Shown here: piece after piece, positions 18,619-25,914 of the stretch
How the letters are laid out: each line of letters opens with the position of its first letter
Position numbering within the stretch: the first letter of the stretch is position 1
DNA from: Acidimicrobiia bacterium
GTDB taxonomy: Bacteria > Actinomycetota > Acidimicrobiia > Acidimicrobiales > Poriferisodalaceae
Assembly (NCBI GenBank): GCA_022820925.1
Contig: JAJEEO010000015.1
Location: 1 to 64,000 of the forward strand
Length of the DNA stretch: 64,000 bases
Direction: 5' to 3'
Notes under the pieces: generated by a model
What the model was told of the DNA's origin: nothing
What the model saw: the letters and a program-made list of their open reading frames with translations, nothing else
Database searches by the model: none
Program-made: the position numbers and the translations under genes

Positions 18619-18722
18619 GTGATCCTGCGGACCACAAGTCGCTTCGAGAAAGACCTCAAGCGCGCCAAGAGGACGCTCTGGTGCTCGTCCGAACAGGCAC
18701 CCACAGCGATCTCTTCGGCTAG
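18619..18722 (+). pseudogene. yafQ: YafQ/RelE-family toxin with large internal deletion
   Basis: From the GTG at 18619 the frame reads VILRTTSRFEKDLKRAKR, a normal YafQ N-terminus. From 18678, in a different frame, the DNA reads LVLVRTGTHSDLFG followed by TAG at 18720, which is the normal YafQ C-terminus (RTGTHxxLFG). The middle of a protein that is normally about 90 aa is missing, including the catalytic core. The 69-aa ORF in the track (18619-18828) is the out-of-frame read-through. A clear case of toxin loss next to an intact antitoxin. Confidence 0.85.
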
Positions 18723-18824
18723 TCACAGGACTACAACGGCCCAATCCGGCTACTTTCGCCTATCCAATTGCCGTGGAGTCACGGAGTCCAGCGGACCGAT
18801 CACGACACGACTCGAGGTCAGCCC

Positions 18825-19490
18825 ATGACACCTGCCACCGAACCGTCGAACGACTCGGCCCGCGTCAGAGCGCTCGTGGTTGAAGCTGTCGCCCAAGCAG
18901 CCGAACTCATTGCAGACCCAGCCACAGCCGAGCGGTGGGACCAGCCTTCGGCTCTTGACGGCATGACGGTCGGGGCACTCTCGGCCCACCTCGTACGTGC
19001 CGCCGGCGCCACGATCGCCTACCTCGACCGCACCCCGCCCGCACGGCGCCCAGACGGCGGCCTACTCACCGCGGTCACCTACTTCCACGCCGCGGTCGAC
19101 TCCCCCATTCACGACCGGATCAAGGACGTCTCGGCCACGGAGTCGGCCATCGGTCACGAGGCCACCGTGGCCAAATGCCGCCAACTGGCCGCCGACCTCG
19201 AAACACGGCTGGCCGAGGAACCCGACGACCGTCTCGTGGCCGCGCTGGGAGGGCGGCTGCTCACCCTCGACGACTTCTGCCGCACCAGGCTGATCGAGGT
19301 GCTCCTGCATCTCGACGATCTCGCCGTCAGCACCGGCCAGCCCCGCCCAACCACCGACCCAGAGGGCGCGGCCATCATCATCGAGATTTGCATCAACATC
19401 GCCCGGGATCGCAATGGCGACTGGGGCGTCCTCTACGCCCTGACCCGAGCCGAACGCTCCAGCGGCACCCCAGTCTTCCCCGTCTTCTAG
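18825..19490 (+). CDS. DinB/maleylpyruvate isomerase N-terminal domain protein
   Basis: 221 aa. RVRALVVEAVAQAAELIADPATAERWDQPSALDGMTVGALSAHLVRAAG resembles the MDMPI N-terminal four-helix bundle, with a later RLIEVLLHLDDLAVS segment that holds the second metal-ligand histidine of this fold. The function is unknown; it may be a thiol-dependent transferase. The ATG at 18825 is preferred over 18768 because GAGGTC precedes it. It is a distant paralogue of the protein at 3426-4178. Confidence 0.75.
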   Translation: MTPATEPSNDSARVRALVVEAVAQAAELIADPATAERWDQPSALDGMTVGALSAHLVRAAGATIAYLDRTPPARRPDGGLLTAVTYFHAAVDSPIHDRIKDVSATESAIGHEATVAKCRQLAADLETRLAEEPDDRLVAALGGRLLTLDDFCRTRLIEVLLHLDDLAVSTGQPRPTTDPEGAAIIIEICINIARDRNGDWGVLYALTRAERSSGTPVFPVF

Positions 19491-19605
19491 CGAGAGCTGA
19501 GCTTCCGTCCAGAACGGCAGATCTGTTGGCCTCAGGCGACGTCGAGGAACTCCGTCTGACCAATCGACTTGCCCTTCACGCGTCTCATCGACAGACAGCC
19601 GCACT

Positions 19606-19641
19606 GTTGACGCGAACCAACATGAGTTGTATCGTGTCAAC
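19606..19641 (+). promoter_or_regulatory. Promoter giving an apparently leaderless transcript, with inverted repeat
   Basis: TTGACG (19607-19612), a 17-base spacer, then TATCGT (19630-19635) make a good -35/-10 pair. The ATG of the next gene follows the -10 after only six bases, so the transcript should begin at or near the start codon. GTTGAC (19606-19611) and GTCAAC (19636-19641) are inverted copies bracketing the promoter, and CAAC/GTTG lies between, as expected for an autoregulator site. Confidence 0.65.
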
Positions 19642-19890
19642 ATGCCGAGGGCGCGGCACCCAAAGAAGGAGGTCGAAGCCGCATTGACCGAACTCGAAGA
19701 CGCAGGCTGGACGGTCATCCCGACGGCATCGGGGCATCGTTGGGATGTTGCCCGCTGCGCCGAGTCCGGGCGGTCAGGCTGCCAGATCTCTATATGGTCG
19801 ACGCCACGCAGCCCCGACAACCACGCCCGCCAGCTGTGGCGAGCACTGGACCGATGCAACCACGTTCCCGAACATGACAGCGATGCATGA
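19642..19890 (+). CDS. Small HicA-like basic protein (putative toxin of a two-gene module)
   Basis: 82 aa. MPRARHPKKEVEAALTELEDAGWTVI, then SGHRWDVARC and ISIWSTPRSPDNHARQLWRALDRCNH. The short size, the GWTV...GHRW pattern recalling HicA-type toxins (GSH), and conserved Cys/His positions suggest a small RNA-acting or metal-bound domain. I do not recognise a characterised family. It overlaps the following HTH gene by four bases (ATGA), and its promoter looks leaderless and palindromic, like a toxin-antitoxin operon. The ORF-track start at 19627 is a TTG and is less likely. Confidence 0.6.
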   Translation: MPRARHPKKEVEAALTELEDAGWTVIPTASGHRWDVARCAESGRSGCQISIWSTPRSPDNHARQLWRALDRCNHVPEHDSDA

Positions 19891-20432
19891 CGATGACCAC
19901 ACACACCTTCACCCTGATCATCGACGGCCCCGACCTCCAAGAAGACGAACTTGTCGACGAAGTGTTCGAGGCTGGCTGCGACGATGCCCTGGTCGGCCGA
20001 GCCGACGGCATTCAGTTCGCCGACTTTGACCGAGACGCCGACACGCTCCAAGACGCCGTGCTGTCCGCCGTCGCCGAACTCGAGTCCATTGACGGCGTTG
20101 CCGTCGTTCGTCTCGCGGATGCCGGACTGCTGTCTATGGCCGACATCGCAGCCCGCACCGGCCGAACCCGCGAGAGCGTGCGACTCCTCATCGCAGGCGA
20201 GCGCGGCCCTGGCGGCTTCCCACCCCCCGTCACCGATCCCCGCAGCCGCTACCGGCTCTGGCGCAGCGACGAAGTCGCAGCCTGGCTCCGAAAAAATCTC
20301 AACGCGCTCCTCAACGATGCTGCCGAAGACCATGTCCGAGCGGCCATCAACGCAAGCCTCGAACTCCGCCACCACCGGATCCACCTCAACGACGCAGAGC
20401 GCTCGGACCTTCGAACCCTCATCGACAGCTAG
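19887..20432 (+). CDS. HTH-containing partner of the small toxin-like protein (putative antitoxin)
   Basis: 181 aa. Residues 1-65 (FTLIIDGPDLQEDELVDEVFEAGCDDALVG) look like a small alpha/beta domain. Residues about 85-135 contain a MerR/excisionase-like helix-turn-helix (SMADIAARTGRTRESVRLLIAGERGPGGFPPPV, then YRLWRSDEVAAWL). The C-terminal helical tail is about 45 residues. The order, an upstream small basic protein and a downstream N-terminal domain plus HTH, parallels HicA/HicB. It likely binds the inverted repeats around 19606-19641. Function is inferred only. Confidence 0.6.
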   Translation: MTMTTHTFTLIIDGPDLQEDELVDEVFEAGCDDALVGRADGIQFADFDRDADTLQDAVLSAVAELESIDGVAVVRLADAGLLSMADIAARTGRTRESVRLLIAGERGPGGFPPPVTDPRSRYRLWRSDEVAAWLRKNLNALLNDAAEDHVRAAINASLELRHHRIHLNDAERSDLRTLIDS

Positions 20433-20576
20433 CCAACCATCAAAGCGGCCAGCGGACTGCGATACACCAATTGCCACACCACGGCCGTGTGCTCGCCTAC
20501 CCGGGAATGCCTGCTGACCGGGGACTTCGCTGGGAGCGCCGCTCTAGCATTCGATCGTCGATCAGATTTGCGACGC

Positions 20577-21749
20577 ATGAACGTCAGCGAAGAAATCCCC
20601 ACTGAGCTTCAGGCTGCTTCGGAGTCCGCGCTCGAGTGGATCAACGCAACGCAAGAAGCGCACTTCGAAATCACCGGGGTCATCGACGCCGAAAACACCG
20701 TGGCACGAGCGCGAGCAGGGTCCTTCGAATTGGGCTTGGTGCTGTGCGACGGCGACGTCTGTGCCCGTGAGCAGGTGGTGGTCGAACGATCAGCCGAGGG
20801 CTTTCGAGTGTCGGCCGCCGACGTTGACGATCCGCTGATCCCGCCGCTGCTCGACCCACCGATCGGGGTACGCAGCGGGTGGCTCAACGCCCAACTCGAC
20901 AAGCACAAGTTTGTCGTGTTGGTGTTCTACCGCGGCTTGTGGTGACCTCCATGCCGCCGCGAGTTGCGCGGCTTCGGCAAATCGGGAGTGATCGAGGAGA
21001 TCCGGGCGGCTGGAGGCGAGATCTTTGCCGTCACCAGTGAGCCCCAGAGTCTTGCGAGCGAAGCGCAGGAAACATGGGAACTGGAATACCAGGCGGTGGG
21101 CGACCCGCACCACGAGATCCTCGACGACTGCCGTGAGAATGACCGGTTCGACCTCTATATCGGCGACACCGGCGTGCTCGAGCGACACTGGTCGTCGCAC
21201 CCGAACGGCATCTTCCAGGCCGGAATTCTGGCCCTCAGCGAGGACGGACGGGTGCTGTACCGGTGGCGCTGTCGCCCCACTCATCAGAATCGCGGTGGCG
21301 CCTCCGGTCGAGTCACCGCGTCGCATCTGTGGTCTCGAGTCCAAGACGGATTAGCCAGCGGCACCGACGCCGCATGGGATACCGATCCCCCGCTCGACGC
21401 CCCAGAGGCCTTCTGGCCGTACTTCGTGGCTCAGCTGTTCGCCCATGGATGGTTCGTCAAGCCGAAGCGATTCCCGCTCGGCCGACCCGACGACAAGCCG
21501 TCCGCTCGCATCTCCGCGATGAAGCCACGACTCATCGGCTTCGCGGCGGCCTGGGCCGTCTGCTTCGTGCTCCTGCCAGCCCGCCGAGTCCTGCTCGCGC
21601 TGATCGGCTACGCCGTAGCCATCACACCGGCTGTCCGCAGGGTGAACCGCGAGTTCCAGCACGTTCCCGCTGGCCGCATGCCCGAGCCCGGCGGGCGAAG
21701 CCTCGGCACCGAGCCCCTGACGCCTCACCCTCAACAGGCGAACCGCTGA
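20577..21749 (+). CDS. Peroxiredoxin-like (PRX_like2/SelU-type) protein with in-frame TGA: candidate selenoprotein
   Basis: Two ORFs of the track (20487-20945 and 20964-21749) are in the same frame, separated only by TGA at 20943-20945. Read through, the junction is FYRGLW-U-PPCRREL, where family members usually carry Cys, so the redox motif becomes UxxC. The joined protein is 390 aa with the candidate selenocysteine at 123. An N-terminal domain (1-110) precedes the thioredoxin fold (110-235: VLVFYRGLW, EIFAVTSEP, AVGDPHHEI), and two hydrophobic segments lie near the C-terminus (LIGFAAAWAVCFVLLP). It may be a membrane-attached thiol oxidoreductase. The ATG at 20577 is the best start. The alternative is a nonsense mutation. 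No sel genes lie in the window. Confidence 0.65.
20943..20972 (+). promoter_or_regulatory. Candidate selenocysteine codon with SECIS-like hairpin
   Basis: TGA at 20943-20945 is followed after 7 bases by a hairpin. GCCGC (20953-20957) pairs with GCGGC (20968-20972), a bulged C follows, then GC (20959-20960) pairs with GC (20966-20967), and the apical loop is GAGTT (20961-20965). A G at the start of the loop and a loop about 15 bases after the TGA fit, at the short end, what I recall of bacterial SECIS elements. Not computed, only read by eye. Confidence 0.5.
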
Positions 21750-21768
21750 GACGAGAGGGCGGGCTGGG

Positions 21769-22932
21769 TTACTCGAAGGTGCGCCTGGCTGTTTCCCAAG
21801 CGTTGATCTTGTCCCAGTCGTACTCCACGCCGAGCCCTGGGCCGATGGGCACCGCGACGCAGCCGTCGGCGCCCACATCGTCGAGGCCGTCGCCATAGCC
21901 GTCGGCGTAGATCGGCGGCTGCAGGCAGTTCTGCGATGTGTCGGGATTGACCAGGCCGAGCTCGTAGAACAGCGTGTTGGGAATGGCCGACATGCAGTGT
22001 CGGTGCATCGGGCCGGCCGTGTGGAGCTGAACCTCCATGCCGATCGCGTCGCAGAAGTGGGCCAGCTTCATCGTGCCGGTGATGCCGCCGTCCAGCTCGG
22101 GATCGACGTGCAGGATGTCGGTGCCACGGGCCAGCACGAAGTCGGCCTTCTGCTCGAATCCCCGGATGTGCTCGGCGATGAGCATCGGCGTGCGGACGAA
22201 CTCTCGCAGGCGCTGGTGAGCGGCGGCGCTCGAGGAGGCATCGCGGTAGGGGTCTTCGTACCAGAAGAACCCCAGGTCGTCGCACGCCCGACCGACTTCC
22301 ACGGCATCCATGAATGACCCCAGGGACGATGCGGGGTCGTTCATCAGCTTCATCGAGGGCCCGACACGATCGCGAACCGCGGTCATGATGCCGATCTCGT
22401 TGGCCACGCTGCCGTCGAAGAAGCCGTGAATCTTGTACGCAGGCAAGCCGCGCTGCTGACATTCCTCCGCGAAGTCTGCGTACTTCTCGATGCTGTCGAG
22501 GCCACCGGGCGTCTGCTGGCCCGGAGTCGTGCTCGCATATGTCGGCAGCCGCTCGCGGTACCCGCCCAGCAACTGGCTGATGGAGGCGCCGTACTTCTTG
22601 CCCGCGAGATCCCACAGGGCGGTGTCGAGTGCTGCGATGCCGAGCTTGTCGAAGTGCCGGAATTGGATTTTGAGGAGTTCGAAGATCCGTTCGCGCTGGG
22701 ATGGGTCCCTGCCGATCAGCAGCGGCGCCATGTCGCAGACCTGCGCCATGGCGTGCTCGGTTGCGCCGTAGTGGGGTGCGTAGCTGCCCGTGAGCCCGTC
22801 GTCGGTCTCGATCGACACCACGAACTTCGAGACGCTCGTCTCCGCCCCAGGCGAGTAGGTCCAGATCGTCGGACCGACGTCACGGAGTTGATACGTGTAT
22901 GCCTGAACGACGATGCGGCTGATCTTGCTCAT
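21769..22932 (-). CDS. Mandelate racemase/muconate lactonizing enzyme family (enolase superfamily)
   Basis: 387 aa. The capping domain is followed by a TIM barrel with KIHGFF (general base lysine), metal ligands in KLMNDPAS, FFWYEDPY and LIAEHIRG, and a late histidine in VQLHTAGP. Together these indicate a Mg-dependent acid-sugar dehydratase or racemase. DALWDLAGKKYGASISQLLGG is typical. The substrate cannot be named. It follows the uridine phosphorylase gene on the minus strand with a 4-bp overlap, so the two are probably cotranscribed. Confidence 0.87.
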   Translation of the reverse strand: MSKISRIVVQAYTYQLRDVGPTIWTYSPGAETSVSKFVVSIETDDGLTGSYAPHYGATEHAMAQVCDMAPLLIGRDPSQRERIFELLKIQFRHFDKLGIAALDTALWDLAGKKYGASISQLLGGYRERLPTYASTTPGQQTPGGLDSIEKYADFAEECQQRGLPAYKIHGFFDGSVANEIGIMTAVRDRVGPSMKLMNDPASSLGSFMDAVEVGRACDDLGFFWYEDPYRDASSSAAAHQRLREFVRTPMLIAEHIRGFEQKADFVLARGTDILHVDPELDGGITGTMKLAHFCDAIGMEVQLHTAGPMHRHCMSAIPNTLFYELGLVNPDTSQNCLQPPIYADGYGDGLDDVGADGCVAVPIGPGLGVEYDWDKINAWETARRTFE

Positions 22933-23720
22933 GGTTCACCTCGGTGAGATTCCTGTTGCAGCAGGCGGCGAGCCGCTTCGACGACTACGCCGACTGCTCG
23001 CTCCTCGGTCGCAGCGATGCGGGCCTCGTCGACGACGGCCTCGGACTCGGTGCGCTGGGCGATCACCCCGGCCACGCACCCAGCCCGCCAGCCATTGGCC
23101 GCGCACATCGTGAACAGCGTGGCCGACTCCATCTCGTAGTTGAGCACCCCGATCCGGCGCCACTCGGCCAGGCTGCCCCGCAGCCACCCGACGACATCGC
23201 CGGCCACCGTGTCGTAGCGCTCCTGGCCGGGATAGAAGGTGTCGCTCGATGCCGTGATCCCCACCTGGTGAGAAGCGTCGAGGGCGACTGCAGCATCGAC
23301 CAGGGCTCGGGTGCACTCGAATGAGGAGGCCGCCGGGTACTCCAGCGGGGCGAAGTGCCGGCTCGCACCGTCGAGGCGGACCGCCGCTTGGGTGATGACC
23401 AGGTCACCGATCCGCAGATCGGCCTGGATCGACCCGGTGGTGCCGACCCGCAGGAACGTCCGCACGCCGAGCTGGGCCAACTCCTCGACCGCGACCGAGG
23501 TGGACGGCCCGCCGACGCCGGTCGAGCAGACCACCACTGGCTGGCCGTCGATCGACGCTCGACAGGTCGTGAACTCCCGCACGGAGGCCAAGTGCGCCGG
23601 CTCGTCCATCGTCTCGGCGATCCGCGCCACCCGGGCAGGGTCGCCAGGCACGATCGCCAGCGTGGCCCCACCCAGATCGGCGGCGGTCACGCCCAGGTGC
23701 ATCACCCGCTCGTCATTCAT
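22929..23720 (-). CDS. udp: Uridine phosphorylase
   Basis: 263 aa. HLGVTAADLGGATLAIVPGDPARV, REFTT, CSTGVGGPSTSVAVEELAQLG, the phosphate-site LRVGTTGSIQ, ASSDTFYPGQERYDT and LNYEMESATLFTMC agree closely with enterobacterial Udp as I remember it. It cleaves uridine with phosphate to uracil and ribose-1-phosphate in the cytoplasm. Such close likeness to a gammaproteobacterial enzyme is striking in an actinobacterium and may indicate transfer. It is the first gene of a two-gene minus-strand operon with an enolase-superfamily enzyme. Confidence 0.93.
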   Translation of the reverse strand: MNDERVMHLGVTAADLGGATLAIVPGDPARVARIAETMDEPAHLASVREFTTCRASIDGQPVVVCSTGVGGPSTSVAVEELAQLGVRTFLRVGTTGSIQADLRIGDLVITQAAVRLDGASRHFAPLEYPAASSFECTRALVDAAVALDASHQVGITASSDTFYPGQERYDTVAGDVVGWLRGSLAEWRRIGVLNYEMESATLFTMCAANGWRAGCVAGVIAQRTESEAVVDEARIAATEERAVGVVVEAARRLLQQESHRGEP

Positions 23721-23845
23721 CGCCCGACCCTATGTCTCAGCCGCACACGACACCGGCGCTGCTCGATCTTGCGCACTCGATCCGTGCCACGCTTGCGGAG
23801 TAGGCATAGGTTCATCGCACGAGCAGCACAGGAGCGTTCCGTTCA

Positions 23846-24481
23846 ATGTCACTGACCCAGTACCGGATTGACCGCGACGGCGCAGACCGTCTCCTCTTCC
23901 TCATGCACGGCTACACGGCCGAGCAGCACCACCTCGCGTCCTATGTGCCGCTGGTCGACCCCGGCGAACGCTTCACCGCGATCGCGCCACGGGGACCGAT
24001 CGACATGCCCGACGGCGACGGCGCAGGCTGGTGGTCGATCGACCTTGAGACGTTCGAACAAGACATCTCGCAGTTCATGCCTTCGCTCGAGATGCTCGAG
24101 TCGTTCATCGCTGACGAGGCCGGCAAGGCCGGCGTGCCGCTCGAGCGCTGCATCGTGGGCGGGTTCAGCCAGGGCGGCTACCTGTCGCTGGCGCTTGCCG
24201 GCAGGGCTGGTGCACCCCGCTACGCCGGCGTGTGGGCCATCTGCTGCGGCCTGCCGAGCGCACCCGGGCTCGACCTCGACCTGTCCGGCGGCGACGGCCG
24301 ACCGGCGCTGTTCCAGTGGGGCACCCGCGACATCTTCATCGGCCAGGAGCAGCCCAAAGAGGTGATCGCAGCCCTGGGCGACGGCGGGTGGAACCTGCGG
24401 CACCACGCCTACGACATGGCTCACAGCCAGACCATCGAAATGATGATCGACGCCCGCGAATGGCTCGCTGGCGTCCTCTGA
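23846..24481 (+). CDS. Carboxylesterase/phospholipase-type alpha/beta hydrolase
   Basis: 211 aa, the size of the Abhydrolase_2 group. LLFLMHGYTAEQHH holds the oxyanion region and VGGFSQGGYLSLAL the nucleophile serine. Aspartate in WGTRDIFIG and histidine in MAHSQTIEM complete the triad. No signal peptide is seen, so it is probably cytoplasmic. The substrate is probably a short acyl ester or lysophospholipid, by family only. Transcribed alone. Confidence 0.85.
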   Translation: MSLTQYRIDRDGADRLLFLMHGYTAEQHHLASYVPLVDPGERFTAIAPRGPIDMPDGDGAGWWSIDLETFEQDISQFMPSLEMLESFIADEAGKAGVPLERCIVGGFSQGGYLSLALAGRAGAPRYAGVWAICCGLPSAPGLDLDLSGGDGRPALFQWGTRDIFIGQEQPKEVIAALGDGGWNLRHHAYDMAHSQTIEMMIDAREWLAGVL

Positions 24482-24511
24482 GCCCGCCAGCGCAACACTT
24501 AAGGCAAATGG

Positions 24512-24525
24512 CGTTTAGCTAAACG
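24512..24525. repeat. Perfect 14-bp palindrome between convergent genes
   Basis: CGTTTAGCTAAACG lies between the convergent esterase and methyltransferase genes. It has no loop and no T-run, so it is not a good intrinsic terminator as written; a protein-binding site is possible. Confidence 0.45.
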
Positions 24526-24567
24526 TTCGGCGCAAGCGTTGAGGTAGGCGCTCGGGCCTGAGGTCCG

Positions 24568-25251
24568 CTAGTCGATACGGACGGTGAATTCGAGGCCTCC
24601 CGTGAAGGGCAGGGTCATCGTGCGGAGCTTGTTGGCGGGATCGTTGAGGAACTCGAAGTAGGGCTCGTAGCCCTGAGCGGACGCGATCGTGTTGTCCGTG
24701 ACGACGACGGCGCCGGGACGCAGGGCTGGGGCGACCAGCTCCAGCGCGTCGAGGGCGACATGCCAGATGTCGACGAGCAAGAAATCGACTGGTCCCCCGC
24801 AGTCGACCAGCGTTTCACGCAGATCGCCCTCCCGAAGCTCGATCCACGGGGCGAGACCCGCCTGGGCAAAGTTGGCCCGGGCGATGGCAGCCTTGGCCGG
24901 TTCGTACTCGGTGGCGATCACCACGCCATCGTCATGGCCGTTGTCGCGCACGGCGGCAGCCAGGTACAGGGTGGACACACCGTGTGACGTGCCCGCTTCG
25001 ACAACACGGCGAGCGCCGAGCGCACGGCAGACCTGGTAGCAGAACGTCGCCTTGTCACGATCGAGCGCGACGAGCTTGTCGCTATAGAAACGGCGCATAT
25101 TGTCGTCGAAGCCACGCTGGCTTCGGTCCCGGCCACTCAAACGCCTTTGCTCCGCAGTGAACGCCGACGTCTCAGCAACTTGCTCGTCGCTCTGAGCGTG
25201 CAGCCGATCGAGCATCTCCTCAAGCACAGGATCATGCAGCGGTGATGTCAT
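24568..25251 (-). CDS. Class I SAM-dependent O-methyltransferase-like protein
   Basis: 227 aa. The SAM-binding motif VVEAGTSHGVSTLYLAAAV, the acidic loop IATEYEPAKAAIARANF, and FLLVDIWHVALDALELVAPALRPGAVVVTDN match the methyltransferase_24/O-methyltransferase group. About 75 residues of helical N-terminus precede the Rossmann fold. The acceptor is unknown. It lies downstream of mazF in the same orientation, 60 bp away. Confidence 0.85.
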   Translation of the reverse strand: MTSPLHDPVLEEMLDRLHAQSDEQVAETSAFTAEQRRLSGRDRSQRGFDDNMRRFYSDKLVALDRDKATFCYQVCRALGARRVVEAGTSHGVSTLYLAAAVRDNGHDDGVVIATEYEPAKAAIARANFAQAGLAPWIELREGDLRETLVDCGGPVDFLLVDIWHVALDALELVAPALRPGAVVVTDNTIASAQGYEPYFEFLNDPANKLRTMTLPFTGGLEFTVRID

Positions 25252-25311
25252 GCGGTTCCTCTTACAGCAGCCGGAGCACGGCGGCCGGGTTCATCGGCTT
25301 CCGGCCGGTGG

Positions 25312-25623
25312 TCACAGATCTAGGACGGCTCGCAGTCCGTCGTCGATGGCATCGATCAGGGCTTGGGGCAGCCGGCCCGCACGCTCCTCCAGCCATGTGC
25401 GTTCGACCAGCTCCAGTCCGAGCGGCACGGCAACGGAGTCGGAGGGCAGACCGGTTACCGCGGCGTCGAGCAGGACGTTGCCGGCGAGACCTGCCCGATC
25501 GAGATTCGTGGTCAGCGGCACGGCATGGGTTTGCCAGACGTCGACGTCCAGAACATCCTCAGACGACACGACCACGCACGGCCGACGCTTGTCGAGATCC
25601 ATCCAGTACACCCCGCCACGCAC
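25312..25623 (-). CDS. mazF: MazF-type mRNA interferase toxin
   Basis: 103 aa. VRGGVYWMDLDKRRPCVVVSSEDVLD, then HAVPLTTNLDRAGLAGNVLL, GLPSDSVAVPLGLELV and GRLPQALIDAIDDGLRAVLDL are the MazF/PemK fold, an endoribonuclease that cleaves mRNA. The ORF-track entry runs too far upstream. The GTG at 25623 shares one base with the antitoxin stop (TAGTG), so the two are translationally coupled in the usual antitoxin-toxin order. The protein appears intact. Confidence 0.88.
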   Translation of the reverse strand: MRGGVYWMDLDKRRPCVVVSSEDVLDVDVWQTHAVPLTTNLDRAGLAGNVLLDAAVTGLPSDSVAVPLGLELVERTWLEERAGRLPQALIDAIDDGLRAVLDL

Positions 25624-25853
25624 TACCACGGCGCAGATCGCTCCATCCGCTCGGCAATTGCCAAGGCGTCCGCAGGCGTCAATCCCTCCGAAGCGGCCAG
25701 CGCCGCATCCGCAACCAGTTGATCGGCGAACGACATCGTCGACTTGGCCGCGTGGCGCCGGAGCTGGTCGGTCACCCACCTCGAGAACGGCACGTGCAAG
25801 CTCTCAATAATCGGCACAACGTCATCAGGCACGCTGATGGTCTTGTTGGGCAT
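25623..25853 (-). CDS. mazE: MazE-like antitoxin
   Basis: 76 aa. KTISVPDDVVPIIESLHVPFSRWVTDQLRRHA resembles a ribbon-helix-helix DNA-binding start, and the C-terminal half is acidic and helical. It lies immediately upstream of mazF with a one-base overlap. A perfect palindrome containing the -10 box covers its start codon, consistent with autorepression by the antitoxin or complex. Confidence 0.8.
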   Translation of the reverse strand: MPNKTISVPDDVVPIIESLHVPFSRWVTDQLRRHAAKSTMSFADQLVADAALAASEGLTPADALAIAERMERSAPW

Positions 25854-25872
25854 GTACGTATTATACGTACAT
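25852..25872 (-). promoter_or_regulatory. Palindromic operator containing the mazEF -10 box and start codon
   Basis: ATGTACGTATTATACGTACAT is a perfect palindrome with 10-base arms around one base. On the minus strand it contains TATAAT (25860-25865), and the ATG of mazE follows after six bases, so the mRNA should be leaderless. TTGACC (25878-25883) lies upstream, but its spacing of 12 bases is too short for a normal -35. Confidence 0.75.
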
Positions 25873-25914
25873 ATTCAGGTCAAGGCTCGGCTGCACGGTG
25901 CCGGCTGGTTTGGC

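Noticed and set aside
20487-20945. Treating this ORF as a complete 152-aa gene
   Set aside because: It ends exactly at the redox-motif Cys position of a thioredoxin fold that continues in the same frame; start at 20487 has no support.
24512-24525. Intrinsic terminator
   Set aside because: Perfect palindrome without loop or U-tract; listed only as a repeat.
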